A stretch of DNA of 64,000 nt from CAZCFB01 sp964511535 (GCA_964511535.1 CAZEFW010000021.1:10300-74299); one strand, 5' to 3'. Counted from the first letter of the stretch, positions 30,963-39,507 are shown. Translations and numbers: made by a program. The notes: generated from the sequence alone by a model not told the origin.

Positions 30963-31039
30963 GACTGCCTCCGGCGATTCTCTTACCAAACAACCAGCAT
31001 GCAAGCCAGGGATCGGGATGATTTGATATCATCAGCGCC

Positions 31040-32581
31040 ATGCGCCCTCATCTGATGTTGCTGACCTGCTTCACCCTCTTTCATGTCTCCTGCCACCACG
31101 ACCTCGACGCGGTTCAGCCCCCGGACGGGCCGCGTCCAGATGGCGCGGCCATTGACATGGCGGCGGTCGATACTATCGCGGTGGATGGCAAGGCGGCGGA
31201 CATCGCCCCGGTTGATCAGGCGGGCGCGGACCAGGCCGTGTCCGACGGGGCGCCGATGGACAAGGCGCCGATGGACAAGGCAAGCGTCGACGGCACACCG
31301 CTGGACAAGGCCGTGCCCGACAAGGCGGTCCCCGACCAGGCGGTGCCCGACAAGGCCGTGCCCGACAAGGCTGTGCCCGACAAGGCTGTGCCCGACAAGG
31401 CTGTGCCGGATCAGGTGATCAAGCTCGACGCCCAGGCTCCGCCCGTGCTGCTCGATCCCCAGGGGATCAGGATGACCATCACGAGCGGCAACGAGCAGTT
31501 CCCCACGGTGGCCAGCCACGGCAGCGGGTACATGACGTTGTGGGACATCGCGGGCACCGTCATCGGCGCCACCATGTCCACCAAGGGCGGGGGGAGCGTC
31601 TCGCTGTCCTTCTCCATGACCAACGTCTCCGGCACCATGAGCTGGCCGGCCATCGCCTTCGCGAGCGCCAACTACGTCGCGGTCTATGAGTACAAGACCC
31701 AGCCCACGGCCAACAGCCGCATCTACGTCGGGCGGCTGACCCCGGCGGGCTTTCAACTCGACACAAAAAACAAGAGCCCAGGGATCCCGATCTCCGACGG
31801 AACGGTGAACCAGGTCCAGCCGGCAGTGGCGTGCACCACCAAACAGTGCCTGGTGGTGTGGCAGGACTACCGCAACTCCACCATCCCGGGGGGCAAGTCG
31901 GGCTACGACATCTACGGGCGCCGCATCGATCCCTCCAACGGTAAGGTGCTCGACAACGCGGATCTGCTCATCGGCTTCGCCAAGGACTCCCAGTTCATCC
32001 CGGACGTGGCCTTCGACGGCACCGACTACCTGGTGGTGTGGCAGGACCCGCGCGCCGGCGTCTCCGACGCCTATGGCGCCCGGGTCTCCACCAACGTGGC
32101 CACGGCGGTGCGCGACATCGGCGGCGTGCCCATCTCCACCACCGGCCCGGCCCACGGCTACGTCAACGTGGCGTGCGACGGGCTCGGCGGCTGCCTGGTG
32201 GCCTGGATGTCGGGGACAGCCTCGCCACGACAGATCCTCGGCGTGGTGACCAAGAACACCTCCAGCGGCCTCAAGGTGACCTCCGCCAGCCCGTTCCTCA
32301 TCAGCGACAAGACCATCGGCGCCTGGTTCCCGGACGTGGCCTACAACGGAATGGGCCAGTACCTGGTGGTGTGGCAGCACGCCAACACCAACGCGAACAT
32401 CAACGGGGTCCGGGTCACCTCCGCGGGCAAGGTCCAGGGTCCGTCCATCCCCCTGTCATACGGCTCCAACCACGAAACGAACCCGGCAGTGACGCTCGGG
32501 TCGGGGCAGCTGCTGGTGACATGGCAGGACAAGCGATTCCTGACGCAGAACGAGATCTACACCGCCCGGGTGACGCCGTAA
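31040..32581 (+). CDS. Stalked surface lipoprotein with six-repeat propeller-like domain
   Basis: The 513-residue product starts with a signal peptide ending LFHVSC, an imperfect lipobox. About 100 residues of low-complexity stalk follow, beginning as loose five-residue units (DxAxx) and ending in seven nearly perfect DKAVP or DQAVP repeats (about 31305-31415). The globular part holds six related segments of 50-60 residues, each with a hydrophobic strand ending in W: GYMTLWD, CLVVWQDYRN, YLVVWQDPRAG, CLVAWMSG, YLVVWQHAN and LLVTWQDKR. This spacing fits a six-bladed beta-propeller. No catalytic residues are evident, so I infer binding or adhesion at the surface. The stalk is built like that of the lipoprotein at 2074. 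Confidence 0.75.
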   Translation: MRPHLMLLTCFTLFHVSCHHDLDAVQPPDGPRPDGAAIDMAAVDTIAVDGKAADIAPVDQAGADQAVSDGAPMDKAPMDKASVDGTPLDKAVPDKAVPDQAVPDKAVPDKAVPDKAVPDKAVPDQVIKLDAQAPPVLLDPQGIRMTITSGNEQFPTVASHGSGYMTLWDIAGTVIGATMSTKGGGSVSLSFSMTNVSGTMSWPAIAFASANYVAVYEYKTQPTANSRIYVGRLTPAGFQLDTKNKSPGIPISDGTVNQVQPAVACTTKQCLVVWQDYRNSTIPGGKSGYDIYGRRIDPSNGKVLDNADLLIGFAKDSQFIPDVAFDGTDYLVVWQDPRAGVSDAYGARVSTNVATAVRDIGGVPISTTGPAHGYVNVACDGLGGCLVAWMSGTASPRQILGVVTKNTSSGLKVTSASPFLISDKTIGAWFPDVAYNGMGQYLVVWQHANTNANINGVRVTSAGKVQGPSIPLSYGSNHETNPAVTLGSGQLLVTWQDKRFLTQNEIYTARVTP

Positions 32582-32647
32582 GATCAATTCTTTGCCCGCG
32601 GCCAGCGGGCTATTAAGGTACGGAGAAGGCTTACCACGGAGAACTCC

Positions 32648-33241
32648 ATGACAAGCGCACGCGTCTTCATCTTCTGCTCCATCGCCCTGCTCTGCGCGGC
32701 GTGTACCTCTCATACCAAGAACTTCGCATACGAGAAGCTCCAGGACCGATGCGTGGGCAACTTCCTGCTGCAGTCCGGCGACGTGATCCGCGTGTCGGTG
32801 TGGAAGGAGCCGAACCACAGCCGGGACCAGGTGCTGGTGCGCCCGGACGGCAACATCTCGCTGCCCTTGCTTGGGGACATCAAGGCCGCGGGCCTCGCCA
32901 TCCCGGTGCTCACCCGGGAGGTGCAAGTCCGGCTGAAGAAGTTCGTGCCCGAGCCGAGGGTGGACATCTCCCTGGTCACCGCCCGCTCGTATCAGATCTT
33001 CGTCATGGGCCAGGTGCAGCGCAGCGGCGGCTTCACCTCCCAGGCCCCCATGACCGTGCTGGAAGCCCTGGCCCGCGCCGGCGGGCTGTCGCCCTTCTCC
33101 AAGTCACGCGAGATCTTCATCATCTGGAAGACCACCAACGGCGAGCTCCGCATCCCGTTCAACTACGAAGAGATGCTCGACGGCGTCAGGACGCAGCAGA
33201 ATATTCGGCTCTGTCGCGGGGATATCGTGATGGTGCCGTAG
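32648..33241 (+). CDS. Wza/OtnA-like polysaccharide export lipoprotein
   Basis: The 197-residue protein has a signal peptide ending IALLCAAC (lipobox), then a Poly_export domain beginning LQSGDVIRVSVWKEPNHSRDQVLVRPDGNI and an SLBB-type domain with SYQIFVMGQVQRSGGF and TVLEALARAGGLSPF. Family members form the outer-membrane channel ring through which capsule or exopolysaccharide leaves the cell. It is shorter than Wza (about 380 residues) and lacks the extra SLBB domain and C-terminal membrane helix, as is usual for small versions of this family. GGAGAA precedes the ATG. It is 66 bases downstream of the stalked lipoprotein; the Wzz-like partner is at 45011. Confidence 0.9.
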   Translation: MTSARVFIFCSIALLCAACTSHTKNFAYEKLQDRCVGNFLLQSGDVIRVSVWKEPNHSRDQVLVRPDGNISLPLLGDIKAAGLAIPVLTREVQVRLKKFVPEPRVDISLVTARSYQIFVMGQVQRSGGFTSQAPMTVLEALARAGGLSPFSKSREIFIIWKTTNGELRIPFNYEEMLDGVRTQQNIRLCRGDIVMVP

Positions 33242-33613
33242 CGCGGCTGGCGCCGCGCAGACTTGAGACTTGAGACTTGGGGCTTGAGACTTGAGACTTG
33301 AGACTTGAGACTTGAGACTTGAGACTTGATGGTGCGGGGCTAATTACCCTCAAGCCTCACCACCTCAAGCCTCAAGCCGGACCGCGAAGCGGTCCCTACC
33401 GCAGACTTGAGACTTGAGACTTGAGACTTGATGGTGCGGGGCTAATTACCCTCAAGCCTCACCACCTCAAGCCTCAAGCCGGACCGCGAAGCGGTCCCTA
33501 CCGCAGACTTGGGGTTCGAGACTTGGGGCTTGAGACTTGAGGGTTGATGGTCCAGGGCTAATTACCCTCGAGCCTCACCACCTCAAGCCTCAAGCCTCGG
33601 GCGCGTAGCGCCC
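33241..33613. repeat. Tandem-repeat block: heptamers, two identical 102-bp units and hairpins
   Basis: This gene-free stretch lies between the convergent export gene and dsrL. It opens with the hairpin GCGCGGC-TGGC-GCCGCGC (33241-33258) and continues with GACTTGA heptamers. Two identical 102-bp units occupy 33303-33404 and 33405-33506. Each holds four ACTTGA words, a GGGGCTAATTACCC core, CCTCAAGCC words that are complementary to the heptamers, and the hairpin GGACCGC-GAA-GCGGTCC (33379-33395 and 33481-33497). A third, diverged unit ends in GGGCGC-GTA-GCGCCC (33599-33613), two bases from the dsrL stop. No ORF or spacer-like unique sequence is seen. Confidence 0.95.
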
Positions 33614-33614
33614 G

Positions 33615-35339
33615 CTACCGCATGTCGAGGTAGCCGCAGGGGCACTCCTCGGCGCACTTCTCGCAGCCGGTGCACAGCTCATGCTTGTACAGGTAGTGCT
33701 CGCCCACCGGCTCCGTCTTGGCCAGCTTGTCCACTGCCTGGTCCTGGCAGTACATCCAGCAGTTGTCGCAATCCATGCACATGCCGCAGGAGAAGCAGCG
33801 CTTGGACTCGTCGACGGTCTGCTCGAAGGAGATCCCTTCGCAGATCTCCAGGGTCATGGAGTCGATGTCCGCCGCGAAGCGCTTCTCCAGCGGGAGCATC
33901 ACCTTGTCGTTGCGGTCGGCCGGCTTGTACCACTCCGGCTTGACCTTGGGGAAGGACCCTGGCTTGGTCGGGACCTGGTACTCCTTGCCGCTCAGGTCCG
34001 CGTCGATGACCTCGGCGGCCATGCGCCCCTGCCCCACGGCGATGGTGACCAGGCCGAGGTTGTAGGCGTCGCCGCCGCCGTAGACCCGCTCCAGGTCGGT
34101 GGAGCGGAACGTGCCCTTCTCCAGCCGCAGCCAGGTCTTCGGGTTGCCGACCTTGTCCAGGTCGCCCACCCAGTCCGGCTCCTGGGAGATGGCGGAGATC
34201 AGCGTGGAGGTGGAGCGCTCGTAAGTGTCGCCCTCGATGGGCACCGGGCGCCGCCGCCCTGAAGCGTCGGGCTCGCCCAGCTCCATGCGCTGGCAGATCA
34301 GCTTGGTCGCCTTGTTGCTGTCGTCCTTGACGGCCTCGATGGGCACGCTGAGGAACTCGAACCCGATCCCCTCGAGCTCGGCTTCCTCGATCTCCTCCTC
34401 GATGGCCGGCATCTCCTTCTTGGTGCGCCGGTAGACGATGGTGGTGTTTGCGCCGAGGCGCTTGCACACACGCGCCGCGTCGATGGCGCTGTCGCCGCCG
34501 CCGACCACGACCACGTCGTTGCCCACGTCGATGGTCTCACCGGAGTTGATCCGGTTTAGGAACTCGGCGCCGGTGAAGATGTTCTCGGCGTCCTCGCCCG
34601 GAGCGCCCAGGTTGCGGCCCTTGTGGCAGCCCATGCCGATGTACACGGCGTCGAAGTCGCGCTGCAGGTCCTCGAGCAGGATGTCCTTGCCGATGACGGT
34701 GTTGTAGTTGAACTCCACGCCCAGCTCGGCCACACGCTTGACCTCGGCGTCGATCACCTCACGCGGCAGCCTGTAGGGCGGGATGCCGTAGCGGATCATG
34801 CCGCCGGGGTGGGGGAAGGCCTCGAACACGGTCACGGCGTGGCCGCGCCGCGCCAGCTGGTAGGCGCAGGAGACGCCAGCGGGGCCGGCGCCGATGACGG
34901 CGACCTTCTTGCCGCTCACCTCGTCGGTGAGCTTGGTCAGCTTCAGGCCCTTCTCGAGGCCGTAGTCGCCCAGGGTGCGCTCGAACTGGTTGATGTTCAC
35001 CGCGCCGTCCTTCTTGCCGCGGTTGCAGTCGGTCTCGCACGGGTGGGGGCAGACGCGCCCGAGCACGGACGGCATCGGGTTGGTCTCGGTGAAGATGCGG
35101 AACGCCTGTTCCATGGCCTCCTCGTAGGTCCGCTCGTACGTCTCGGACTGGGCCACGTAGGTCAGCGCCTCGCGGATGTCGTTGCCCATGGGGCATGCGG
35201 TCTGGCAGGGCGGGACCATGGTGTTGCGGTACGGCCGCAGGGGCGTGGTCTTCTTGCCCGTTCCGCCGCCGCCGCCGCCGCCGGCGCCACGAATGCGTAG
35301 CTTCTTCTTTCCCTTCTTCTTGACCCGTTTGATCGGCAT
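33615..35339 (-). CDS. dsrL: DsrL: NAD(P)H-linked iron-sulfur flavoprotein of the Dsr pathway
   Basis: The 574-residue protein is related to the small subunit of glutamate synthase. N-terminal Fe-S cysteines are C45, C49, C97, C101 and C105. GxGxxG motifs for FAD (150-155) and NAD(P) (280-285) follow. The C-terminus has a Cys cluster CFSCGMCMDCDNCWMYC (515-531) and a ferredoxin-like CTGCEKCAEECPCG (556-569), the layout of DsrL rather than plain GltD. DsrL passes electrons between NAD(P)H and DsrAB in both sulfur-oxidising and some sulfur-reducing organisms. Its ATG abuts the TAG stop of dsrN, and AAGGAG lies inside the dsrN end, so translation is probably coupled. A Lys/Arg-rich start followed by a run of seven glycines (residues 1-30) is unusual. 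The last codons are ATG CGG TAG, in a repeat. Confidence 0.9.
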   Translation of the reverse strand: MPIKRVKKKGKKKLRIRGAGGGGGGGTGKKTTPLRPYRNTMVPPCQTACPMGNDIREALTYVAQSETYERTYEEAMEQAFRIFTETNPMPSVLGRVCPHPCETDCNRGKKDGAVNINQFERTLGDYGLEKGLKLTKLTDEVSGKKVAVIGAGPAGVSCAYQLARRGHAVTVFEAFPHPGGMIRYGIPPYRLPREVIDAEVKRVAELGVEFNYNTVIGKDILLEDLQRDFDAVYIGMGCHKGRNLGAPGEDAENIFTGAEFLNRINSGETIDVGNDVVVVGGGDSAIDAARVCKRLGANTTIVYRRTKKEMPAIEEEIEEAELEGIGFEFLSVPIEAVKDDSNKATKLICQRMELGEPDASGRRRPVPIEGDTYERSTSTLISAISQEPDWVGDLDKVGNPKTWLRLEKGTFRSTDLERVYGGGDAYNLGLVTIAVGQGRMAAEVIDADLSGKEYQVPTKPGSFPKVKPEWYKPADRNDKVMLPLEKRFAADIDSMTLEICEGISFEQTVDESKRCFSCGMCMDCDNCWMYCQDQAVDKLAKTEPVGEHYLYKHELCTGCEKCAEECPCGYLDMR

Positions 35340-36761
35340 CTATTTTCTCCTTGCCTCGTCAGTCGTAAGCTCGCGGTGGCACGCCGCCCGTCCGACCAGC
35401 GCAGGCGCCCATTTAGGCGTCCCGATCGCGTGGAGGTGGGCATACCCCGCCAGCACATTTTTGTAAACAACTCCGTCACGTTTCTCGACGGTTCCAGTGC
35501 CTCTTTTCACTCGAAAAGCCAGGTCGAGGGATCCCGCGTCATGGGCCACCACGCGGGTGTAGTGAAACTCGTGCGCCCGCAGCACCTGGCCCACCTCGAA
35601 CAGCGGGTTTTCCCGGTCCACCTCGAGCTCCATGTAGCCGTGCCCCTGGGGCCTCTTGCACAGCTCCAGATCCAGCGGCAGCACCCCCGCCATGGCGTGG
35701 GTTTCACCATCGAGCAGCAGGCTGCGCGACAGGTAGATCATGCCGCCGCACTCGGCGAAGATGGGCAGCCCCGCCTCGGCTGCCCTGGCCACGTCTTTCA
35801 TCAGGGCGCGGTTGCGGGCCAGCCGGCGGGCGTGGGTCTCGGGGAAGCCGCCGCCGATGTACAGCCCATCCAGATCCCCGGGCAGGGCTGGATCCTCCAG
35901 GGAGTTAATCGGGATCAGCGTGGATCCAGCCCGTGACAGCGCCTCCAGGTTCTCCGGGTAATAGAAGGTGAAGGCGGTGTCTGCGAAGTAGCCGATGTTG
36001 ACGGGGGGATCCGGTTTGTCGCCCTCGTCCCCGTCCGAATTTGCGCCCGCGCTCGCATCCAGGGGCGGGGCTGCGCCGGCCAGGGCGAGGATGCGGTGGA
36101 TATCCAGGTTGCGTTCGGCCAGCTCCGCCAGCAGCTGCATGGATTGCCCCACCGCCGGGTGCTCGGCCGGAGTCACCAGGCCGAGGTGACGGTCAGGCAG
36201 CATCTCCGCGCCGCGCACCTTCGGCATGGCGCCCACCACCTCCACCCCGGCCAGGTCCTGCACGGCCTGCCGCACCAGCGCCTCGTGCCGCGGCCCGGCC
36301 ACGCGGTTCAGGATCACCCCCGCGATGTTCACCTCCGGCTCCAGCGCCTTGCACCCGGCCACCACCGCGGCCACGGTGCGGGTCACCTTGGCCGCGTTGA
36401 CCACCAGAAATACCGGCGCCTTGAGCAGGCGGGCCAGCGACGCCGTGCTGTGTGTGCCCGACAGGTCCATGCCGTCGAGCAGGCCGCGATTCCCCTCCAC
36501 CACGGCGATGCCGTCGGCGTGTCGGCGGAAGTTGGCCACGATGGCGTCCGCCGGCTGCATGTAGGTGTCGAGGTTGCGGCAGGGGCGCCCCGCCGCCTGA
36601 GTCAGCCACGCTGCGTCGATGTAGTCGGGACCCTTCTTGAACGGAGAGACGCGGTGCTCCCGCCGGCGCAGGGCCAACAGCAGTCCCGTGGTCACCAGGG
36701 TCTTGCCGGAGTCGCCGGCGGTGCCGGCGATGATGAAGCGGACAGGGCTGGAAGCCTCCAT
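35340..36761 (-). CDS. dsrN: DsrN: cobyrinate a,c-diamide synthase-like (CobB/CbiA) siroheme amidase
   Basis: The 473-residue protein has an N-terminal dethiobiotin-synthetase-like ATPase domain with the P-loop GTAGDSGKT (13-21) and EGNRGLLDGMD. The C-terminal glutamine amidotransferase domain has GGGFPETHARRL and AECGGMIYLSR, whose Cys is the expected nucleophile, with GYMELEV and HEFHYTR further on. CobB/CbiA amidates cobyrinate. The dsr-linked version, DsrN, is held to make the siroheme amide used by DsrAB. Its place between dsrD and dsrL supports that role, and no other cobalamin gene is in the window. A short acidic insert (about 243-256) joins the two domains. It starts 42 bases after dsrD. 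Confidence 0.9.
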   Translation of the reverse strand: MEASSPVRFIIAGTAGDSGKTLVTTGLLLALRRREHRVSPFKKGPDYIDAAWLTQAAGRPCRNLDTYMQPADAIVANFRRHADGIAVVEGNRGLLDGMDLSGTHSTASLARLLKAPVFLVVNAAKVTRTVAAVVAGCKALEPEVNIAGVILNRVAGPRHEALVRQAVQDLAGVEVVGAMPKVRGAEMLPDRHLGLVTPAEHPAVGQSMQLLAELAERNLDIHRILALAGAAPPLDASAGANSDGDEGDKPDPPVNIGYFADTAFTFYYPENLEALSRAGSTLIPINSLEDPALPGDLDGLYIGGGFPETHARRLARNRALMKDVARAAEAGLPIFAECGGMIYLSRSLLLDGETHAMAGVLPLDLELCKRPQGHGYMELEVDRENPLFEVGQVLRAHEFHYTRVVAHDAGSLDLAFRVKRGTGTVEKRDGVVYKNVLAGYAHLHAIGTPKWAPALVGRAACHRELTTDEARRK

Positions 36762-36803
36762 GGCTCCTACCTTGCCGTGCGGGGTGGTCGAGCGGGTATC
36801 GGG

Positions 36804-37061
36804 CTACTCGGTGGCGCCGGCGTCCTTGGCCGCGCCCTCCACCTTGGGCAGGGTGATGAAGCTGCCGCCGAAGTAGGAGTAGACGCACCGGCCGGACTCG
36901 ATGAGGGCCCGGATGGCCTTCTTGGAGGTCTTCTTGTCAACGCCGAAGGCGCGCTTCATCGCCTTGCTAAGGTCGCCCGGCTTGAGGTTCTTCTTGCCCT
37001 CGGCACTCTCGACCAGCTTGAACATCTCATCAGCGATCTGTTCGATCGTCATGTCAGCCAT
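36804..37061 (-). CDS. dsrD: DsrD winged-helix protein
   Basis: The ATG at 37061 has GGAGGAG eight bases upstream and gives an 85-residue product. MTIEQIADEMFKLVESA, then KLKxG-like NLKPGDLSKAMKRAFGV and TSKKAIRALIESGRCVYSYFGGSFITLP, match DsrD, a small winged-helix protein found next to dsrAB in sulfite and sulfate reducers. DsrD has been reported to act as an allosteric activator of DsrAB rather than a DNA-binding regulator. Its presence favours the reductive direction for this operon. The Ala/Glu tail after the domain is slightly longer than usual. A GC-rich hairpin lies between dsrB and this gene. Confidence 0.92.
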   Translation of the reverse strand: MADMTIEQIADEMFKLVESAEGKKNLKPGDLSKAMKRAFGVDKKTSKKAIRALIESGRCVYSYFGGSFITLPKVEGAAKDAGATE

Positions 37062-37104
37062 TGGAATAACTCCTCCCCCCATTGCATCAAGAAACAGCCT
37101 CCGA

Positions 37105-37135
37105 GGCGGCGGGACCGTTCAGGGACCCCGCCGCC
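37105..37135 (-). other. Strong hairpin between dsrB and dsrD
   Basis: GGCGGCGGG (37105-37113) and CCCGCCGCC (37127-37135) form a nine-pair GC stem within the 82-base dsrB-dsrD gap. A smaller stem, GCCTC/GAGGC, overlaps its edge. On the minus strand it is followed by TGTTTCTT, a weak T-rich tract, so it could end part of the transcripts or protect the dsrAB mRNA 3' end. Confidence 0.5.
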
Positions 37136-37143
37136 AGGGAGAA

Positions 37144-38244
37144 TTATTCTTCCCGCCCGCCTCTGAAGTGCATGGAGGTGCGCAGGGTCTTCTGAGCCAG
37201 CTTGAAGTCGTCGATGTGGTACTTGGTGAACTCGATGCCGGTCAGGTCGAAGAACTTCGGCCAGCCGATGCGCTCGATCCACTCGCCCACGCGCTCGTAC
37301 TTGCGCGCGCCAGCAGCGTAAACCTCGACGATGTTCCTCACCGCCGCGACGACCTCGGGCCAGCGGGGCGGGTTGTTCGGGATGTAGTCCACGGCGAGCT
37401 TGGAGAAGCGGGGCTCGCTGCGGGCGTTGGACACCTTTCCGCCGACCCAGATGGACACGCCGTCGTTGAGGCTGTTGTTCAGGGTGGTGGCGGGGCAGAC
37501 CGTGTAGCAGTTCGCGCAGAACATGCACAGGTCCTCTTCGATCTCCACGGACTCATTCCCGTCCACGGTGGCCGGCCGGATGGCGGCGGTGGGGCAGGAG
37601 GAGACGAGGGTCGGGATCTCGCACACGCGCTTGAGGTTCTCGTGGTCGGTCTCGGGGGGCCGGCGGTGCACGCCGAGGATGGCGATGTCCGAGCAGTGAA
37701 CGGCGCCGCACATGTTCAGGCAGCAGGCCAGCGCGATCTTGGTCTTGGCCGGCAGGTTCTTGTCGCCGGTGAAGTACGGGTGCAGATCGTCCATCACCGA
37801 CTTGACGATGCCGGAGGCGTCGGTGGCGGCCGAGTGGCAGTGGATCCAGCCCTGGGTGTGGACCATGTTGCTGATGGAGGCGCCGGTGCCGCCCACGGGG
37901 AAGCCAGCCTCGGTGAGCTCCTTGATCAGCGGGTCGATGTTGGCGGAGTCGGACAGCAGGAACTCCACGTTGTTACGGCTGGTCCAGCGCAGGTGGCCGC
38001 CGGCGTACTTGTCGGCGATGTCCGCGAAGTAGCGGATGGTGTCGACGGACAGCAGGCGGGTGCCGGCGCAGCGAACGGAGAACAGCTTGTCGCCGGTCTC
38101 GCCCACGTGCACGAGCACGCCCGGCTTCATGATCTCGTGGTACTTCCACTTGCCGTAGTTGTCCTTGATAACCTGCGGCAGGAACTGCTCGAAATGAGGG
38201 GGACCGATGTCGGTGATCCGGTCTTTCATTACGTCTTGTGCCAT
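37144..38244 (-). CDS. dsrB: Dissimilatory sulfite reductase beta subunit DsrB
   Basis: The 366-residue protein shows the DsrB hallmark HTQGWIHCHSAATDASGIVK (129-148), the siroheme/[4Fe-4S] cysteines in ACCLNMCGAVHC (C174, C175, C179, C184) with C217 further on, and a ferredoxin domain with CMFCANCYTVC (C240, C243, C246, C250). Length agrees with the family (about 360-390). DsrA2B2 reduces sulfite in the cytoplasm, with DsrC as co-substrate in known systems. GGAGGAG lies seven bases upstream of the ATG at 38244. The gene is 69 bases after dsrA on the same strand. Confidence 0.97.
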   Translation of the reverse strand: MAQDVMKDRITDIGPPHFEQFLPQVIKDNYGKWKYHEIMKPGVLVHVGETGDKLFSVRCAGTRLLSVDTIRYFADIADKYAGGHLRWTSRNNVEFLLSDSANIDPLIKELTEAGFPVGGTGASISNMVHTQGWIHCHSAATDASGIVKSVMDDLHPYFTGDKNLPAKTKIALACCLNMCGAVHCSDIAILGVHRRPPETDHENLKRVCEIPTLVSSCPTAAIRPATVDGNESVEIEEDLCMFCANCYTVCPATTLNNSLNDGVSIWVGGKVSNARSEPRFSKLAVDYIPNNPPRWPEVVAAVRNIVEVYAAGARKYERVGEWIERIGWPKFFDLTGIEFTKYHIDDFKLAQKTLRTSMHFRGGREE

Positions 38245-38313
38245 ATCTCTTCTCCTCCCTTGGGGGATGAAGTGTTTATCTTTTTCTCACGCTCGGTCGG
38301 TTTCCTTCCCGGC

Positions 38314-39507
38314 CTACTCGTCCTCGTCGTCGTCCTCGAAGTAATCCTCGTAGAACACGTACGGGTTCTCGCGTGGGTGCACGATCATCTGCGGCACCGG
38401 CTCAAGCTCCACAGCCTCGAGGAAGTTGCCGACGCCCACACGCAGCATCAGCTCGCCGATGCGCTCGCGGGCCTTGCCGTGCTCATCCCAGAAGTCCCAC
38501 AGGGTCTCGCACAGCTCGTAGAGATCCTCGTAGTCGTCCTCGGTGGCGAGCTCGAGGAACGGCACCAGCACCATGGAGAGCAGCGCGCCCTCGACGATGG
38601 GGGCCTTGGCGCCCAGCATGATCGTCGCGCCCTTGTCCACGCCCGGGCGCAGCGCCTTGGGCATGACGTTGATGCAGTGCATGCACTTCACGCAGTTGTC
38701 GTCGTCGATCTCGATCTGGCCGTCCTTGTACCGCACGCAGCGGGTGGGGCACAGCATGGCGACGTCGTTGACGATGTCCATGCCGCCGTCGGCGTAGGCC
38801 TTGACCTCGGCCTGGTCCACGCGGATCGCGTCACGCCAGGTGCCGATGATGCTCATGTCGGCGCGGGCGACGGAGGCCACGCAGTCGTTGGGGCAGCCGG
38901 CCATCTTGAACTTGAACTTGTAGGGGAACGCCGGACGGTGCAGCTCGTCCTGGAAGTTCCGGGTCAGGTGAGTGGTCAGCCCCATGGTGTCGTAGCAGGC
39001 CCACTCGCAGCGCGCCTCGCCGCAGCAGCAGCTCGGGGTACGAACGTCGGAGCCGGAGCCGCCCAGGTCCCAGCCGGCCTTGGTCAGGTCGGCGAAGCAG
39101 GGCTCCAGGTTCTCGGTACGGCAGCCGAGGAAGATGATGTCGCCGGTGGAGCCGTGCATGTTGGTGATGCCCGAACCATGCTTCTCCCAGATGTCACAGA
39201 TGGTGCGCAGGGCGTCGGAGGTGTAGAACCAGCCCGAGGGATGGTTGACGCGCATGGTGTGGAAGTGCGCAACATCGGGGTACTTGTCGGCCAGGTCAGA
39301 GTAGCGACCGATAACGCCGCCGCCGTAACCGAACACGCCAACGATTCCGCCATGCTTCCAGTGGCTCAGCTTGTCCCGGTAGGACTCCTCGAGCTGCAGC
39401 AGGAAGTCGCTGATCATCGGCTTCTTGTCCCGCGCCTTCTTGAACTCCGTAACGAAGCTGGGCCACGGCCCCTTCTCGAGTTCATCCAGGAGTGGAGTGT
39501 CGGACAT
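38314..39507 (-). CDS. dsrA: Dissimilatory sulfite reductase alpha subunit DsrA
   Basis: The 397-residue protein begins TPLLDELEKGPWPSFVTEFK, typical of DsrA, and contains HPSGWFYTSDALRTICDIWE and MHGSTGDIIFLGC. Cluster and siroheme cysteines are in CCCGEARCEWAC (160-171) and AGCPNDC (C205, C209), and the ferredoxin domain has CPTRC (C253, C257) and CVKCMHC (C272, C275, C278). Length fits the family. With DsrB it forms the catalytic A2B2 unit. GGAGGT lies six bases upstream of the ATG at 39507. It is the first gene of a five-gene operon dsrABDNL. The C-terminus ends in a strongly acidic tail (EDYFEDDDEDE). Whether this is the reductive or oxidative lineage needs a tree. Confidence 0.97.
   Translation of the reverse strand: MSDTPLLDELEKGPWPSFVTEFKKARDKKPMISDFLLQLEESYRDKLSHWKHGGIVGVFGYGGGVIGRYSDLADKYPDVAHFHTMRVNHPSGWFYTSDALRTICDIWEKHGSGITNMHGSTGDIIFLGCRTENLEPCFADLTKAGWDLGGSGSDVRTPSCCCGEARCEWACYDTMGLTTHLTRNFQDELHRPAFPYKFKFKMAGCPNDCVASVARADMSIIGTWRDAIRVDQAEVKAYADGGMDIVNDVAMLCPTRCVRYKDGQIEIDDDNCVKCMHCINVMPKALRPGVDKGATIMLGAKAPIVEGALLSMVLVPFLELATEDDYEDLYELCETLWDFWDEHGKARERIGELMLRVGVGNFLEAVELEPVPQMIVHPRENPYVFYEDYFEDDDEDE

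Noticed and set aside
33257..33598. CRISPR-like array
   Set aside because: Repeats are direct neighbours without unique spacers, the short words are heptamers, and no cas gene is present.
33615..35339. Glutamate synthase small subunit (GltD)
   Set aside because: The flavoprotein core is GltD-like, but the C-terminal Cys clusters and the position directly after dsrN fit DsrL. No large subunit gene is nearby.
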